Positions 16,985-25,299 of a DNA stretch of 37,207 nt are shown here, in pieces. A program made the position numbers and the translations under genes. Source of the stretch: Gammaproteobacteria bacterium. Lineage in GTDB: Bacteria > Pseudomonadota > Gammaproteobacteria > Arenicellales > Arenicellaceae. Each line of letters begins with the position of its first letter. Position 1 is the stretch's first letter. The notes below the pieces were generated by a model. The model was given only the letters and a program-made list of their open reading frames with translations, was not told where the DNA came from and did no database searches. The DNA lies in assembly GCA_022447525.1 (NCBI GenBank), contig JAKVBA010000034.1:12455-49661 (forward strand). The letters run 5' to 3'.

Positions 16985-17344
16985 AAAACCATAACGGTCC
17001 CTCATCTAAGACTCGAGAGCGTGGGAAGACTTTACACCGTCAGACGTGAATGGTCGTCCCCTTCACGTAAAACGGTAACAACGACGATGTGCTCAAAAAC
17101 TCTCGTCCAAAGAAAAGGTATTCGTTCTTCTTTAAACTTTGTTAGTTTGTGATGGTTAGTTTATATCGTCACTAGGCTATGTTTTTTAAACCATGACTAG
17201 ATTGCGGTAGAATAAAAGAGGATATCGGGTGTCTCGAGCTTATAGAAGGACGCCTATATTAGAATACATCGCTTAATATTTATGTAGGCGATCATTTAGG
17301 GCAAAGTTGATCGCTATGATTCACATTTTGGGGGAAATGGGGAT
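16985..17344 (+). other. 360-bp intergenic region with one inverted repeat
   Basis: No credible gene. One clear inverted repeat, ACGTGAA (17044-17050) and TTCACGT (17062-17068) with an 11-nt spacer, lacks a T-run. A TAGAAT at 17208-17213 could be a -10 for the downstream gene but has a poor -35. A run GGGGGAAATGGGG just before 17345 supplies the ribosome-binding site. Confidence 0.5.
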
Positions 17345-18496
17345 ATGAAAAAGCAAGTTAAAGCCAGAATAGCCAGGCTCAAAAAACAGTCAATCCTAGT
17401 AATATTGATAGGAATTATAGTCACTTCGATATCGACGGTATCGGCAAACCAAACAAGATCTGGTCGAGCCTTGTTATCCAGTGGCAATCTGAGCAAACAA
17501 CAAGTGGATTTATTAGTGCTCCAGCTTGCTGGTAAGCCGCACAAGGATTTTCGAGATTTTTGCCTTTCCATTTACAATTCGAGCAGAATTATGCTCACCG
17601 GGCAACAAAAAAATGCAATCGCTCGATTTGCCTTGAAGCAAGAGCTAAGCGGGCCTCAGCGTGAAATTATTTTTCGAATTTTGGGTATTTACTCCCAGCT
17701 TAAGTACGGCGGCGAAGCCATAAGAAGTTTGGGAGATCTGGTTGAGATTCCTACGGTATCATCACGAAGAGGTAGTCGCGCTCAATTTAGCAAAGCCGGA
17801 AAAGTTCTCAAGGAAAAGTCCCAGAAATTCGGGCTCAAGTTTCAATCTTTAAAACACGGTGGTTATCTAATGAGCTTTCCGTGGCGCAAACCGGAAGGCG
17901 CCTCGGTAGCTATTTATACTCGACTAGGAGTTCATGAAGCAGACGAGCAAAAATGGAGGCTAAACGATGGCCGGAGAGTAGACCCATACAAGATGACTAA
18001 GGTTGGATCGAAGTTTTATGGGCGAGGAACTCAAAGTAATAAAAACGCGATTGTGGCAGCTATGTATGCCATGAGAGTTATCGTCGAGGAAAATATTAGA
18101 CTATTTAACGATATCAAATTAATCGTGGATGTAGAAAAAGGGTTTGACTACTACGTAAGTCAAACAGAGAGCCCGATGTATTTCGCCTCATACGACGGTA
18201 ATTACCCAGTGGAGCTGCCCAAAAACTCGGCTGATTTTGCGCAAAGTTTATGGGTAAAAGCCTTGATGGCTGTAGCCTTGGAGTCACTCGATATGCCTAA
18301 TCAAGCTATTCCTGCTAGCTTTAACGGTGAGGGCGCTATGCATGCTAAAGTGTTGCAATTTGGTCTGACTCACCCCAAAAAAAACAACCTTACCAGTTCG
18401 CCGCTGGAACATATGGATTTAAATAGTTTCTTACTGGATCTGCAAATAGTCACAGAAATGATCGTTAGAACTGGTCAGATGCGCCGTTTAGAGTGA
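17345..18496 (+). CDS. Exported M20-peptidase-like protein lacking catalytic residues (putative pseudoenzyme)
   Basis: A 383-residue protein with a basic N-terminus, a hydrophobic core (17-33) and a likely cleavage after VSA (34). Residues 36-120 match nothing I recognise. From about 125 it follows the M20 dipeptidase pattern of PepV relatives: LVEIPTVSS, a stretch aligning with YGHLDVVPADEEKW, then KFYGRGT and AAMYAM. The metal-site residues are changed. HxD is R193/G195 in YTRLGVHEAD, the bridging Asp of GRGTxDDKG is Ser231 (GRGTQSNKN), the Glu general base is Val263 in VDVEKG, and the C-terminal ligand His is lost in SSPLEHMD. The lid/dimerisation domain is absent. Probably a non-catalytic periplasmic protein; partner unknown. 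A strong purine-rich ribosome site precedes the ATG. Confidence 0.75.
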   Translation: MKKQVKARIARLKKQSILVILIGIIVTSISTVSANQTRSGRALLSSGNLSKQQVDLLVLQLAGKPHKDFRDFCLSIYNSSRIMLTGQQKNAIARFALKQELSGPQREIIFRILGIYSQLKYGGEAIRSLGDLVEIPTVSSRRGSRAQFSKAGKVLKEKSQKFGLKFQSLKHGGYLMSFPWRKPEGASVAIYTRLGVHEADEQKWRLNDGRRVDPYKMTKVGSKFYGRGTQSNKNAIVAAMYAMRVIVEENIRLFNDIKLIVDVEKGFDYYVSQTESPMYFASYDGNYPVELPKNSADFAQSLWVKALMAVALESLDMPNQAIPASFNGEGAMHAKVLQFGLTHPKKNNLTSSPLEHMDLNSFLLDLQIVTEMIVRTGQMRRLE

Positions 18497-18523
18497 ATTC
18501 TTTCCAACTCGAATCAGCATCGT

Positions 18524-19909
18524 TTAGAGAAGTAAAAAACAAACTATGGTGATTATTAATACAAATATTAAATTAAGTGTTATGCCTTCTCGCATCATGG
18601 TTTTTACTGATACCTGTTCGGTGGAATAAGCGATGGCATTGGGTGCTGTTGCAACTGGAAGCATAAAAGCGCATGAAGCCGATATGGTCGCTGGGAGCAT
18701 TAACAGCTCTATCGGTAAGCCTGTGGTACTGGCTGAAGCAGCTAAAATCGGTAGTAGTAACGTAGTAGTGGCTAAATTTGAATTCAATTCTGTGAAGAAA
18801 GTGACTGAAGTACAAATCAGTAAAATGATCAAAAGTGGACTTAAGTTGCCAATACTGGCACTGAAAAGCTGGCCGATCACATCTGCTAGCCCGCTCTCAA
18901 AAAATGCTTTGGCGATGGTGATGCCAGCACCATACATCAATAATATTCCCCATGGTATCTTCACCGCCGTATCCCAATCTAAAAGTCCGCCGCTTTTCTC
19001 TGAACGCACCGCAAACATCAAAAGAGCTCCCAATACGGATATTGTCGCATCGCTGATTCCACTGATACCCGCTAGACCAGCCCAGCCGCCGAAGGGCTGA
19101 GTGCGAAATACCCAGAGAAATACGATAAATGCAAATATCCAAATGACCGTCTTCTCGTCACGAGTGATCTCCGTCTGACTCGGCAAATCAACATTACAAG
19201 GGCCACTTAAATTTCGGCTTAGCCAGAGCCAGGCAATGGGTAATAAGATAAAAGTTATCGGGATCCCAATCTTCATCCAGTCTAGGAAACCAAAATCTAC
19301 ACCTGTAATTTCCTGATAAACGCCAGCAAAAATGACGTTTGGCGGGGTGCCAATCAATGTTGCGATACCCCCAATAGAACAAGCATAGGCAACGGCTAAA
19401 ACTAGTGGTGCGTTAAGTCTCAAATTTTGAATTTGATGGATGCAAGCCAATACTATTGGCATCAGCATCAGGCAGGTGGCTGTGTTACTAATCCACATTG
19501 ATAAAAACGCACCAGCGAGCATAAAAGCTAAAACCAGTCGTTTTAATCCATGATGCCCCACAAATCGCAAAATACTGATGGCAAAACGCCTATGTGCACC
19601 AGTTTGCTCAAGGGCCTTGGCCATCAAAAAGCCGCCGAGCATTAACAAGATGATATGCGACCCCATTCCAGAGGCCGCTGTTTTGTGGTCGATGACTCCA
19701 AATACTGGAAACAGCGTAAACGGTATTAGAGAGGTGGCCGGAATTGGTAGGGCCTCAGTAGCCCAGTACCATGCGGTTAACAAAGTGATTGCGGCGGTGA
19801 TGCTCGCTTCGTATTCGAGGCCCAAGTGCAAGAGAGAACCGTAGAGCATTGATGCAAGTATAGGTCCTATATAAAGGTGAGGGGCGCTTTTTCTCTTTGT
19901 TGTGCTCAT
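18524..19909 (-). CDS. DASS-family (SLC13) divalent anion:Na+ symporter
   Basis: A 461-residue polytopic membrane protein of the divalent-anion/Na+ symporter family, which imports dicarboxylates, citrate or sulfate. ATG 19909 is preferred to an in-frame TTG at 19924. The two SNT-type Na+/substrate motifs are WISNTATCLML and ELNSNLATTTLLLPIL, and the hairpin regions GGIATLIGTPPN and LPVATAPNAIAYST are typical. About 11-12 hydrophobic segments are visible. The substrate cannot be fixed from sequence; C4-dicarboxylates are the commonest for this motif set. It converges on the M20-like gene (27 bp) and diverges from the small lipoprotein. Confidence 0.9.
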   Translation of the reverse strand: MSTTKRKSAPHLYIGPILASMLYGSLLHLGLEYEASITAAITLLTAWYWATEALPIPATSLIPFTLFPVFGVIDHKTAASGMGSHIILLMLGGFLMAKALEQTGAHRRFAISILRFVGHHGLKRLVLAFMLAGAFLSMWISNTATCLMLMPIVLACIHQIQNLRLNAPLVLAVAYACSIGGIATLIGTPPNVIFAGVYQEITGVDFGFLDWMKIGIPITFILLPIAWLWLSRNLSGPCNVDLPSQTEITRDEKTVIWIFAFIVFLWVFRTQPFGGWAGLAGISGISDATISVLGALLMFAVRSEKSGGLLDWDTAVKIPWGILLMYGAGITIAKAFFESGLADVIGQLFSASIGNLSPLLIILLICTSVTFFTELNSNLATTTLLLPILAASASTTGLPIELLMLPATISASCAFMLPVATAPNAIAYSTEQVSVKTMMREGITLNLIFVLIITIVCFLLL

Positions 19910-20101
19910 GCTAGGTATATTCAATTTGTATTAAAAAAGATTTTTTAATAATAATGATGGAGGAAAGTATAAGCCCAATGCGCTTACGCTAGGATTTGCA
20001 AAAAGGTTCCTAAATTAGGTTTTAATTAGCAATGTTCTTGGTTGATTTTGATACATTTGAACCTTAACATTGCAGCTCACTACGCACCATCATTTAAGAA
20101 T

Positions 20102-20422
20102 ATGAATAAGCTCAAAAAACTAATGACTGGCGAATCGATAAATACAACATTGCTAGTTGATTCAAGCCAAATTCAAATTCGAAAAAAAATCGACACAATC
20201 CTACTGTTGTTGTTTTTGGTAACTGCACTCATTGGATGTGGTGGCAATAAAAAAGCAGCTGAGACAGAAGTCGTTGCCAAACAGGGCCCAGATATTACAC
20301 GGCCACCCCAAACGATTGGAACGCAAGAAGATCGGCAAGTAGTTGAAGAACGAAATCCTGATGAAACAATTTCGTTTGACGAATGGCGCAAGAAGCGACT
20401 AAAAGAGCTTCAGGGAAACTGA
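20102..20422 (+). CDS. Small putative lipoprotein of unknown function
   Basis: A 106-residue protein if started at ATG 20102. A hydrophobic stretch TILLLLFLVTALIGC ends in a lipobox (LIGC, Cys46). That leaves an unusually long 30-residue n-region, so translation may start later at a non-ATG codon nearer 20150. After Cys46 comes a Lys/Glu/Pro-rich linker and a charged C-terminus (FDEWRKKRLKELQ). I recognise no domain. A terminator follows. It is likely anchored to a membrane and exposed to the periplasm. Confidence 0.6.
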   Translation: MNKLKKLMTGESINTTLLVDSSQIQIRKKIDTILLLLFLVTALIGCGGNKKAAETEVVAKQGPDITRPPQTIGTQEDRQVVEERNPDETISFDEWRKKRLKELQGN

Positions 20423-20445
20423 ATTTAGAATGCTGATCGCAATGG

Positions 20446-20468
20446 AGAGAGGCTTTTTGGCCTCTTTT
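20446..20468 (+). terminator. Terminator after the small lipoprotein
   Basis: AGAGGC (20448-20453) pairs with GCCTCT (20460-20465) around TTTTTG, and the stem can extend with weak pairs. A short T-run (20465-20468) follows. A modest intrinsic terminator. Confidence 0.55.
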
Positions 20469-20558
20469 CCGTGTTGTCTAATGTATTGTATGCGGAGCAT
20501 CATTCAAGCGAGTACTTTGTATCAAAGCCGCGAGCTGGTCTCATAAAAGGAATTATAT

Positions 20559-20592
20559 TTGTCATAAACCTGTAATCAAACCTGGTCAGAAT
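20559..20592 (+). promoter_or_regulatory. Pho box and -10 for the porin gene
   Basis: TTGTCATAAACCTGTAAT (20559-20576) matches the PhoB consensus CTGTCATAWAWCTGTMAY at all but two positions. It consists of TGTCAT and TGTAAT half-sites 11 bp apart, and a weaker TGGTCAG copy follows at 20583. A -10-like CAGAAT (20587-20592) begins 10 bp after the box, the spacing expected when PhoB replaces the -35 element. The ATG of the porin is 77 bp further on. Confidence 0.75.
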
Positions 20593-20668
20593 ACGCGAGC
20601 CCCGAAAATCAAGGGTTAACAAGGGTCGATTCATTCGGATTGACTTCATAAAACGAGGTTTGAGATAA

Positions 20669-21691
20669 ATGAAAATTAAATTGATCGCAGCATTGATTGC
20701 TGCTTCTGCAGTTTCCATCGCTCCTGCTGCCAATGCAGAGGTAAAAGTTTCTACTAAAGGCGGCTTGAAAGTAACCAGCGGCGATTACAAGTTCCAATTT
20801 GGTGGACGAGTAATGTATGACTTCAATAAGTCAGAATTAAATGGCGAGACCGATGAAAATGATTTCGACCTTCGCAGAGGTCGTTTATATGCGAAAGGTA
20901 ATATTGCCAAAAATTGGGCGTTTAAGTCACAGTTCAATGTTGATGGCGGTGGTTTCGAAGATCTTTATATTCGTTACACTGGTTTTGGTAAAGGCGCTAA
21001 CATTACGATTGGTAACCAAAAAATGCCTTTCGGTTTAGAAGAATTAACATCTTCTAAAGACATATCCATCCTTGAGCGTTCAGCAATCACTGAACGATAT
21101 GCAGTCGGTCGTGCTGAGGGTATTCAGTTGCACGGTAAAGCAGGTGGTAATTCAACTTACGCAATTGGCGTATTCACTGATGATGAGAAAGACGCAGACG
21201 TAGGCTTTGCAGCTCGTTACACCACCGCTTTTAAAGGCGATAACAGCTTGGTACATCTTGGTGTAGCATACAAAGACATCAATGAAGATTCAGCTCTCGG
21301 TGTTGAGGGTGCTTTCGCTTCTGGCCCTTTCCACGTTCAAGCTGAATACGTAGATGGTGAGGAAGGTTCAAACGACGATTTAAGCGGCTACTACCTACAA
21401 GCTGGATATATATTGACTGGTGAATCACGTCCTTACAAAGGTGGCAAATTCAAACGTGTCACGCCAGAGGGCAAAGGCGGCGCTTGGGAAGTTGTTGCTC
21501 GTTATGAAGATGGCGACGGAAACCACAGCGACATTGAGTTGGGTCGTGATGATGCTTCTGCGTTTACTTTGGGCTTGAACTGGTACGCTCATAAGAACGT
21601 AAAGTTGGGTGTTAATTACACTGACGGTGAGAGCAATACTTCAGATGACGACGGTAGCGAGTTCCGTATACGTTTCCAACTTACTTTCTAA
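20669..21691 (+). CDS. Phosphate-selective porin of the OprP/OprO family
   Basis: A 340-residue outer-membrane porin with a clear signal peptide (MKIKLIAALIAASAVSIAPA, cleavage after ANA, residue 23). The body is antiparallel beta-strand with the OprP-type opening FQFGGRVMYDFN, NDFDLRRGRLYAKG and NITIGNQKMPFGLEELTSSKD, and it ends in a C-terminal Phe (FRIRFQLTF). OprP/OprO channels pass phosphate or polyphosphate. At 340 residues it is shorter than OprP (about 410 mature). The Pho box 93 bp upstream supports a phosphate-starvation role. A GAGG Shine-Dalgarno precedes the ATG and a strong terminator follows, so it is monocistronic. Codon choice looks more biased than its neighbours (many GGT, CGT, GAA), fitting high expression. 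Confidence 0.92.
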   Translation: MKIKLIAALIAASAVSIAPAANAEVKVSTKGGLKVTSGDYKFQFGGRVMYDFNKSELNGETDENDFDLRRGRLYAKGNIAKNWAFKSQFNVDGGGFEDLYIRYTGFGKGANITIGNQKMPFGLEELTSSKDISILERSAITERYAVGRAEGIQLHGKAGGNSTYAIGVFTDDEKDADVGFAARYTTAFKGDNSLVHLGVAYKDINEDSALGVEGAFASGPFHVQAEYVDGEEGSNDDLSGYYLQAGYILTGESRPYKGGKFKRVTPEGKGGAWEVVARYEDGDGNHSDIELGRDDASAFTLGLNWYAHKNVKLGVNYTDGESNTSDDDGSEFRIRFQLTF

Positions 21692-21730
21692 CTCCCGTTA
21701 GTAAGTATCGTTAGAAGATTGATACATCAC

Positions 21731-21764
21731 AAAAGGCTCTGCGAACTTCGTAGGGCCTTTTTTA
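21731..21764 (+). terminator. Rho-independent terminator after the porin
   Basis: AAAAGGC (21731-21737) pairs perfectly with GCCTTTT (21755-21761), with further inner pairing and small bulges, ending in a run of T. This is a strong intrinsic terminator. Confidence 0.88.
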
Positions 21765-21798
21765 TGTCTTGTTTCCTAGTTGTTGTTACACTTTTCGT

Positions 21799-22662
21799 AT
21801 GAAAAAAGTAACTAAGCTTATTCGCGGTTTAAAGACTAGGGTTTACGAATGGGGGAACTCAGGAAATCCAACACTATTTTACCTGCATGGCTGGATGGAC
21901 AGCGGTGCTAGTTTTAAATACGTTGCCGAATTTCTGCAAAAAAATTATCACGTGGTTGCTCCCGACCTACGTGGTTTTGGTGAAACAGAACATGCGCAAG
22001 GCTATTGGTTTCCTGATTATCTTGCTGACTTTGAAGCTTTATTAAATCTATATGCTTGCTCGGAGAGTGTGGATTTAGTTGGTCACAGCATGGGTGGGAA
22101 TATAGGTGCCTTGTACGCTGGCATCAGACCTGATCGTGTTAGATCACTGCTCATTCTTGATGCCTTGGGCCTTGAAACAACGAAACCAAAGGACGCTGTG
22201 ACTAAATATCGAACGTGGTTAGATCAAATCGTGCCTGATACGGAAAGTAAAGTTTATCCAAGCGAATCGGCACTGCGCAGATCGATTTTAAAAGTAAATC
22301 CTAATTTACCGTCGGCGGTTGTGGATGATTTGATGCAAATTTGGGCACGACAGATAGATGGCGGAGATCAATACGAATTGAAGCATGATCATCGACATCG
22401 CTTTGTTAATCCCGTGCGCTACAACTTTGACGAAGTATTGGAAATTTGGAAAGAGGTAAGGGCGCGAGTAGGGTTAGTGCTCGCGGATAAATCTTGGAAA
22501 TACGATAGCCTGCTTGACTCAGGACGATTGGATTTAGGCAGAGCGTCGCTGCGCATAAAGGATGAGGATCTTTTTACCATAAAAGGTTCGGGACACATGT
22601 TGCATCTCGAAAAACCTCGAGCGACCTCAGATTGCATAGCTCGTTTTTTTAATAAACATTAA
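21799..22662 (+). CDS. Alpha/beta-fold hydrolase
   Basis: A 287-residue alpha/beta hydrolase. ATG 21799 is chosen over a TTG at 21769 that lies next to the porin terminator. FYLHGWMDSGASF is the oxyanion-hole strand, VAPDLRGFGETE the next typical segment, VGHSMGG the nucleophile elbow with Ser97, LLILDALGLE follows, and GSGHMLHLEKP carries the catalytic His near the C-terminus. The protein is cytosolic (no signal peptide). The substrate is unknown: esterase, lipase-like or C-C hydrolase activities are all possible. It converges on bepA with a 40-bp gap. Confidence 0.88.
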   Translation: MKKVTKLIRGLKTRVYEWGNSGNPTLFYLHGWMDSGASFKYVAEFLQKNYHVVAPDLRGFGETEHAQGYWFPDYLADFEALLNLYACSESVDLVGHSMGGNIGALYAGIRPDRVRSLLILDALGLETTKPKDAVTKYRTWLDQIVPDTESKVYPSESALRRSILKVNPNLPSAVVDDLMQIWARQIDGGDQYELKHDHRHRFVNPVRYNFDEVLEIWKEVRARVGLVLADKSWKYDSLLDSGRLDLGRASLRIKDEDLFTIKGSGHMLHLEKPRATSDCIARFFNKH

Positions 22663-22702
22663 ATCGGTTTGAATACATTAATTGAATTCATTTTTAAGTA
22701 AA

Positions 22703-24193
22703 TCAAAGTAGCTTTTTAACCGCCGCTATCTCGTATTCAATTGACTCGATGCTGGCGGCAATACTTTCTCTCTCATACTCTGTTTTCACCATCATGAACG
22801 CTCGTTTGTATTGCTCGATGGCGAATTCATAATTGCCGCGTTTATAGTGATACTCTGCTCTTTGTATATATGAATTTTTCTTGTCACCCATATCCGCGTA
22901 AGCTCGTGAGAGTAAAAAGTGCAAATAAGGCTCGTCTGCGTTCGTTTTCAGTGCCTCGCGAATGATTGGTATTGCTTGATCTGATTTGTTGGTAAGAACT
23001 AGCGCATTCGCATAGTAAAGGTCGACTATATTGTTTCCAGCATCCTTTGCTCGGTTATAACTTTGCTCGAGCAATGTTAGTCCCAGCTCAATATTATTAG
23101 ACTCCAGTTCATTGTCGGCTTCCATTATCTGTACGGTTAAGTTGTTTGGATACCTTTGTGATAGTTTGGCGAAGATTTTACTTGCTTTCGCAAATTCACC
23201 ATTTTTCGATAGAGATACTGCGTAACCAAACTGAGTTGGCAAGCTATCGTCACCTAAATCGATCTTGTTTTTGTAATGATCTCTAGTTCGTGCGGGATTA
23301 CTGGAGTAAGCTGCGTTGATTTTAGCTTGCATTAGCAGGAATCGGTCATTGTCTTGCGGCGGTGGAGTAGGGTAAGAATTTACTCGAGTTGCCGACTCAG
23401 TCACGCGACTCAGTGTCAGAGGGTGGGTCCTCAAAAATTCTAAAGATTTAGACTCTGCCACTCGATTTTGACTTAAAAGTCGCTTGAAGAAGGTGGGCAT
23501 GCCTGCCGGATCATAACCCGCTCTGCTCAGTAACCGAATGCCCAATGCATCAGCTTCAGCTTCAAAGTCTCTTGAAAAGCTGAGCTGCCTATCCATTATG
23601 CTTGCCTGCGAAACTCCGATAGCGGCTTGAGCAGCGTCTGAACTGCCTGACGCCACTGCGGCCAAAAGAGCACCAAGGGCTAGCCAACTATCGTACTTTG
23701 AGTTCTCGAGGCGTCGCGATATATGAGCTTGTGTTATGTGGGCTATTTCATGCGCAACCACAGAAGCGAGTTCGCTCTCTGTTTCTGATTTGGTGAGAAT
23801 GGCTTTATGCAAAGCAATGTGACCTCCTGGCACCGCGAATGCATTTATATCCTCATTGTCTACCAAGTAAAAATGATACTTTTTATTCGCGTCTTTACTT
23901 ACTTGTAACAGCCGATTGCCGATATTATCAAGATAATCTAGTAATTCTGGATCGTATATATAAGGCATCCTATATCGAGATTGCCTAATAAATGAGCGGC
24001 CCAAGACTTTAGCCTTCTCGTTAGAGAGCATGGATTCTGCCTGAGAACCTAAGTCAGGTAACTGATCGTAATGGTCGCTTTGTGCAGACACAGAAGCTGT
24101 GATCGCTAGGCACATAGTGGTTGCAATACTTGCTCTAACAAGCTTTGCAGAAAGTGAGACTTTATCAATTATAGTGAAGCTTTGACCTAGCAC
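22703..24193 (-). CDS. bepA: BepA-like periplasmic M48 metalloprotease with TPR domain
   Basis: A 496-residue protein with a signal peptide (hydrophobic 20-36, cleavage near VSA), an M48 catalytic domain (about 60-260) and a C-terminal TPR-like helical region (about 310-490). The Zn motif is HEIAH (148-152) and the third ligand lies in FEAEADALG (Glu211). BepA degrades stalled LptD and other outer-membrane proteins and helps their assembly with BAM. The size agrees with E. coli BepA (487). The start is GTG 24193; no ATG gives a sensible signal peptide, since the next Met is inside the hydrophobic core. It diverges from tusA (146 bp), in keeping with bepA-tusA proximity in some gammaproteobacteria. 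Confidence 0.9.
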   Translation of the reverse strand: MLGQSFTIIDKVSLSAKLVRASIATTMCLAITASVSAQSDHYDQLPDLGSQAESMLSNEKAKVLGRSFIRQSRYRMPYIYDPELLDYLDNIGNRLLQVSKDANKKYHFYLVDNEDINAFAVPGGHIALHKAILTKSETESELASVVAHEIAHITQAHISRRLENSKYDSWLALGALLAAVASGSSDAAQAAIGVSQASIMDRQLSFSRDFEAEADALGIRLLSRAGYDPAGMPTFFKRLLSQNRVAESKSLEFLRTHPLTLSRVTESATRVNSYPTPPPQDNDRFLLMQAKINAAYSSNPARTRDHYKNKIDLGDDSLPTQFGYAVSLSKNGEFAKASKIFAKLSQRYPNNLTVQIMEADNELESNNIELGLTLLEQSYNRAKDAGNNIVDLYYANALVLTNKSDQAIPIIREALKTNADEPYLHFLLSRAYADMGDKKNSYIQRAEYHYKRGNYEFAIEQYKRAFMMVKTEYERESIAASIESIEYEIAAVKKLL

Positions 24194-24339
24194 GTTACCA
24201 CTCGATAAAAGTTTGTTAAAATTATGATGTTTTGGGATGCGAAATTATTGATGTAAGATGTTCTTACTGCGAGAAACCCTTACCATAACAACCATGCACG
24301 TCATATTACACCAAGCAGGCTCAATACAAGATTAAAAGC

Positions 24340-24591
24340 ATGTCAGAACTATTTCCTATCGCAGCCTGGGTGGATGCCATCGGCACTCGTTGCCCAGTTC
24401 CTCTATTGCGAGCGAAAAAAGCGCTCAAAACCATGGATGTGGGCGAGTATTTAGAGGTTAAGGCCAGTGATCCAAGTGCTAAGAGTGATTTTGAAGCAAT
24501 GCTTAAACACTTACCGCATGATTTGGTGCATTATCAACAGGGTCAGAGCGAACCAAGAGTTGATGTGTTCGTCATTCTCAAAGGCCGTTAA
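24340..24591 (+). CDS. tusA: TusA-family sulfurtransferase
   Basis: An 83-residue TusA-fold protein with the CPxP-type active site in VDAIGTRCPVPLLRAKKAL; Cys18 carries the persulfide. TusA takes sulfur from IscS and passes it to TusD in the relay that makes 2-thiouridine at wobble position 34 of tRNA. Because tusD, tusC, tusB and tusE follow just downstream, the relay role is well supported here. It could also supply sulfur to molybdenum cofactor synthesis, as known for TusA proteins. It is the first gene of the cluster; ycgL starts 33 bp later. Confidence 0.9.
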   Translation: MSELFPIAAWVDAIGTRCPVPLLRAKKALKTMDVGEYLEVKASDPSAKSDFEAMLKHLPHDLVHYQQGQSEPRVDVFVILKGR

Positions 24592-24624
24592 TAACCGTAA
24601 CCTAAAGTTCAATTAATATTTGCT

Positions 24625-24900
24625 ATGCACTGTTTCGTATACAAGGGTGAGAAGAAGGCAGACTATTATGTTTATTTGGCCGAAGAGTTAAACCTTGATC
24701 GACCACAAGCGTTAATTCCAAAGGCGATTTTAACGCTGTTGGGCGACTTACAATTCGTGCTAGATTTCGAACTTACAGAAGACAGAAAATTATCCCAAGC
24801 CGATGCCAAACAGGTAATCAACGATATAAAAGAGCAGGGCTTCTATCTACAGATGCCGACAAAAGATCTTAGTGCAGAAGAAGACCGGTTATTTAGTTAA
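24625..24900 (+). CDS. ycgL: YcgL domain-containing protein
   Basis: A 91-residue cytosolic protein of the YcgL family (DUF709), recognised by the N-terminal YKGEKKADYYVYL pattern, the middle LGDLQFVLDFELTEDRKL and the family signature EQGFYLQMP. The function of the family is not established. Its stop overlaps the tusD start (TAATG), so translation is coupled. Finding it inside a Tus cluster is a hint, but not proof, of a role in the same pathway. Confidence 0.9.
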   Translation: MHCFVYKGEKKADYYVYLAEELNLDRPQALIPKAILTLLGDLQFVLDFELTEDRKLSQADAKQVINDIKEQGFYLQMPTKDLSAEEDRLFS

Positions 24901-25289
24901 TGAAGCTTAACATTATTATAAATGGCTCCGGCTACAGCAGTCAGTCAGGCTACAGCGCTTTTCGTTTTACCCAGGCAGCGCTCAGTGCCGGACACGAAAT
25001 AACTCAGGTGTTTTTTTATCAAGATGGCGTCTCACAAGCGAACGAGCTAAACGTGCCGTTATCTGATGAATTTAATCCTGTGGAGGAATGGGCCAGTTTA
25101 GCTGATTCCCATGGTGTTAGATTGTTGGTGTGTATTTCGGCAGCGGAAAGAAGGGGTGTAATAGGCGCTGAACAACAAAGTGAATTTGGCAAATCATCTC
25201 ACAACTTGAACAGCAAATTCGAAATCGCTGGTCTAGGTCTGATGTTAGACGCCAGCCTAAGCTCAGATAGAACGGTTACCTTCAGATAG
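24900..25289 (+). CDS. tusD: Sulfurtransferase complex subunit TusD
   Basis: A 129-residue DsrE/TusD-fold protein. The active-site Cys78 sits in LLVCISAAERRGV at the same number as in E. coli TusD. It accepts sulfur from TusA and passes it to TusE within the TusBCD heterohexamer. The N-terminal strand LNIIINGSGYSSQSGYSA and FTQAALSAGHEI match the family. The start codon overlaps the ycgL stop by one base. Confidence 0.92.
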   Translation: MKLNIIINGSGYSSQSGYSAFRFTQAALSAGHEITQVFFYQDGVSQANELNVPLSDEFNPVEEWASLADSHGVRLLVCISAAERRGVIGAEQQSEFGKSSHNLNSKFEIAGLGLMLDASLSSDRTVTFR

Positions 25290-25299
25290 ATATTGATAG

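Noticed and set aside
17044-17068. Inverted repeat ACGTGAA/TTCACGT as a terminator for the acetyltransferase
   Set aside because: No T-run on either strand and 60 bp beyond the stop; kept only as a note in the intergenic entry.
24253-24267. Hairpin GTAAGA-TGT-TCTTAC upstream of tusA as a riboswitch or terminator
   Set aside because: The stem is only 6 bp with a 3-nt loop and no T-run; no larger conserved RNA fold is recognisable.
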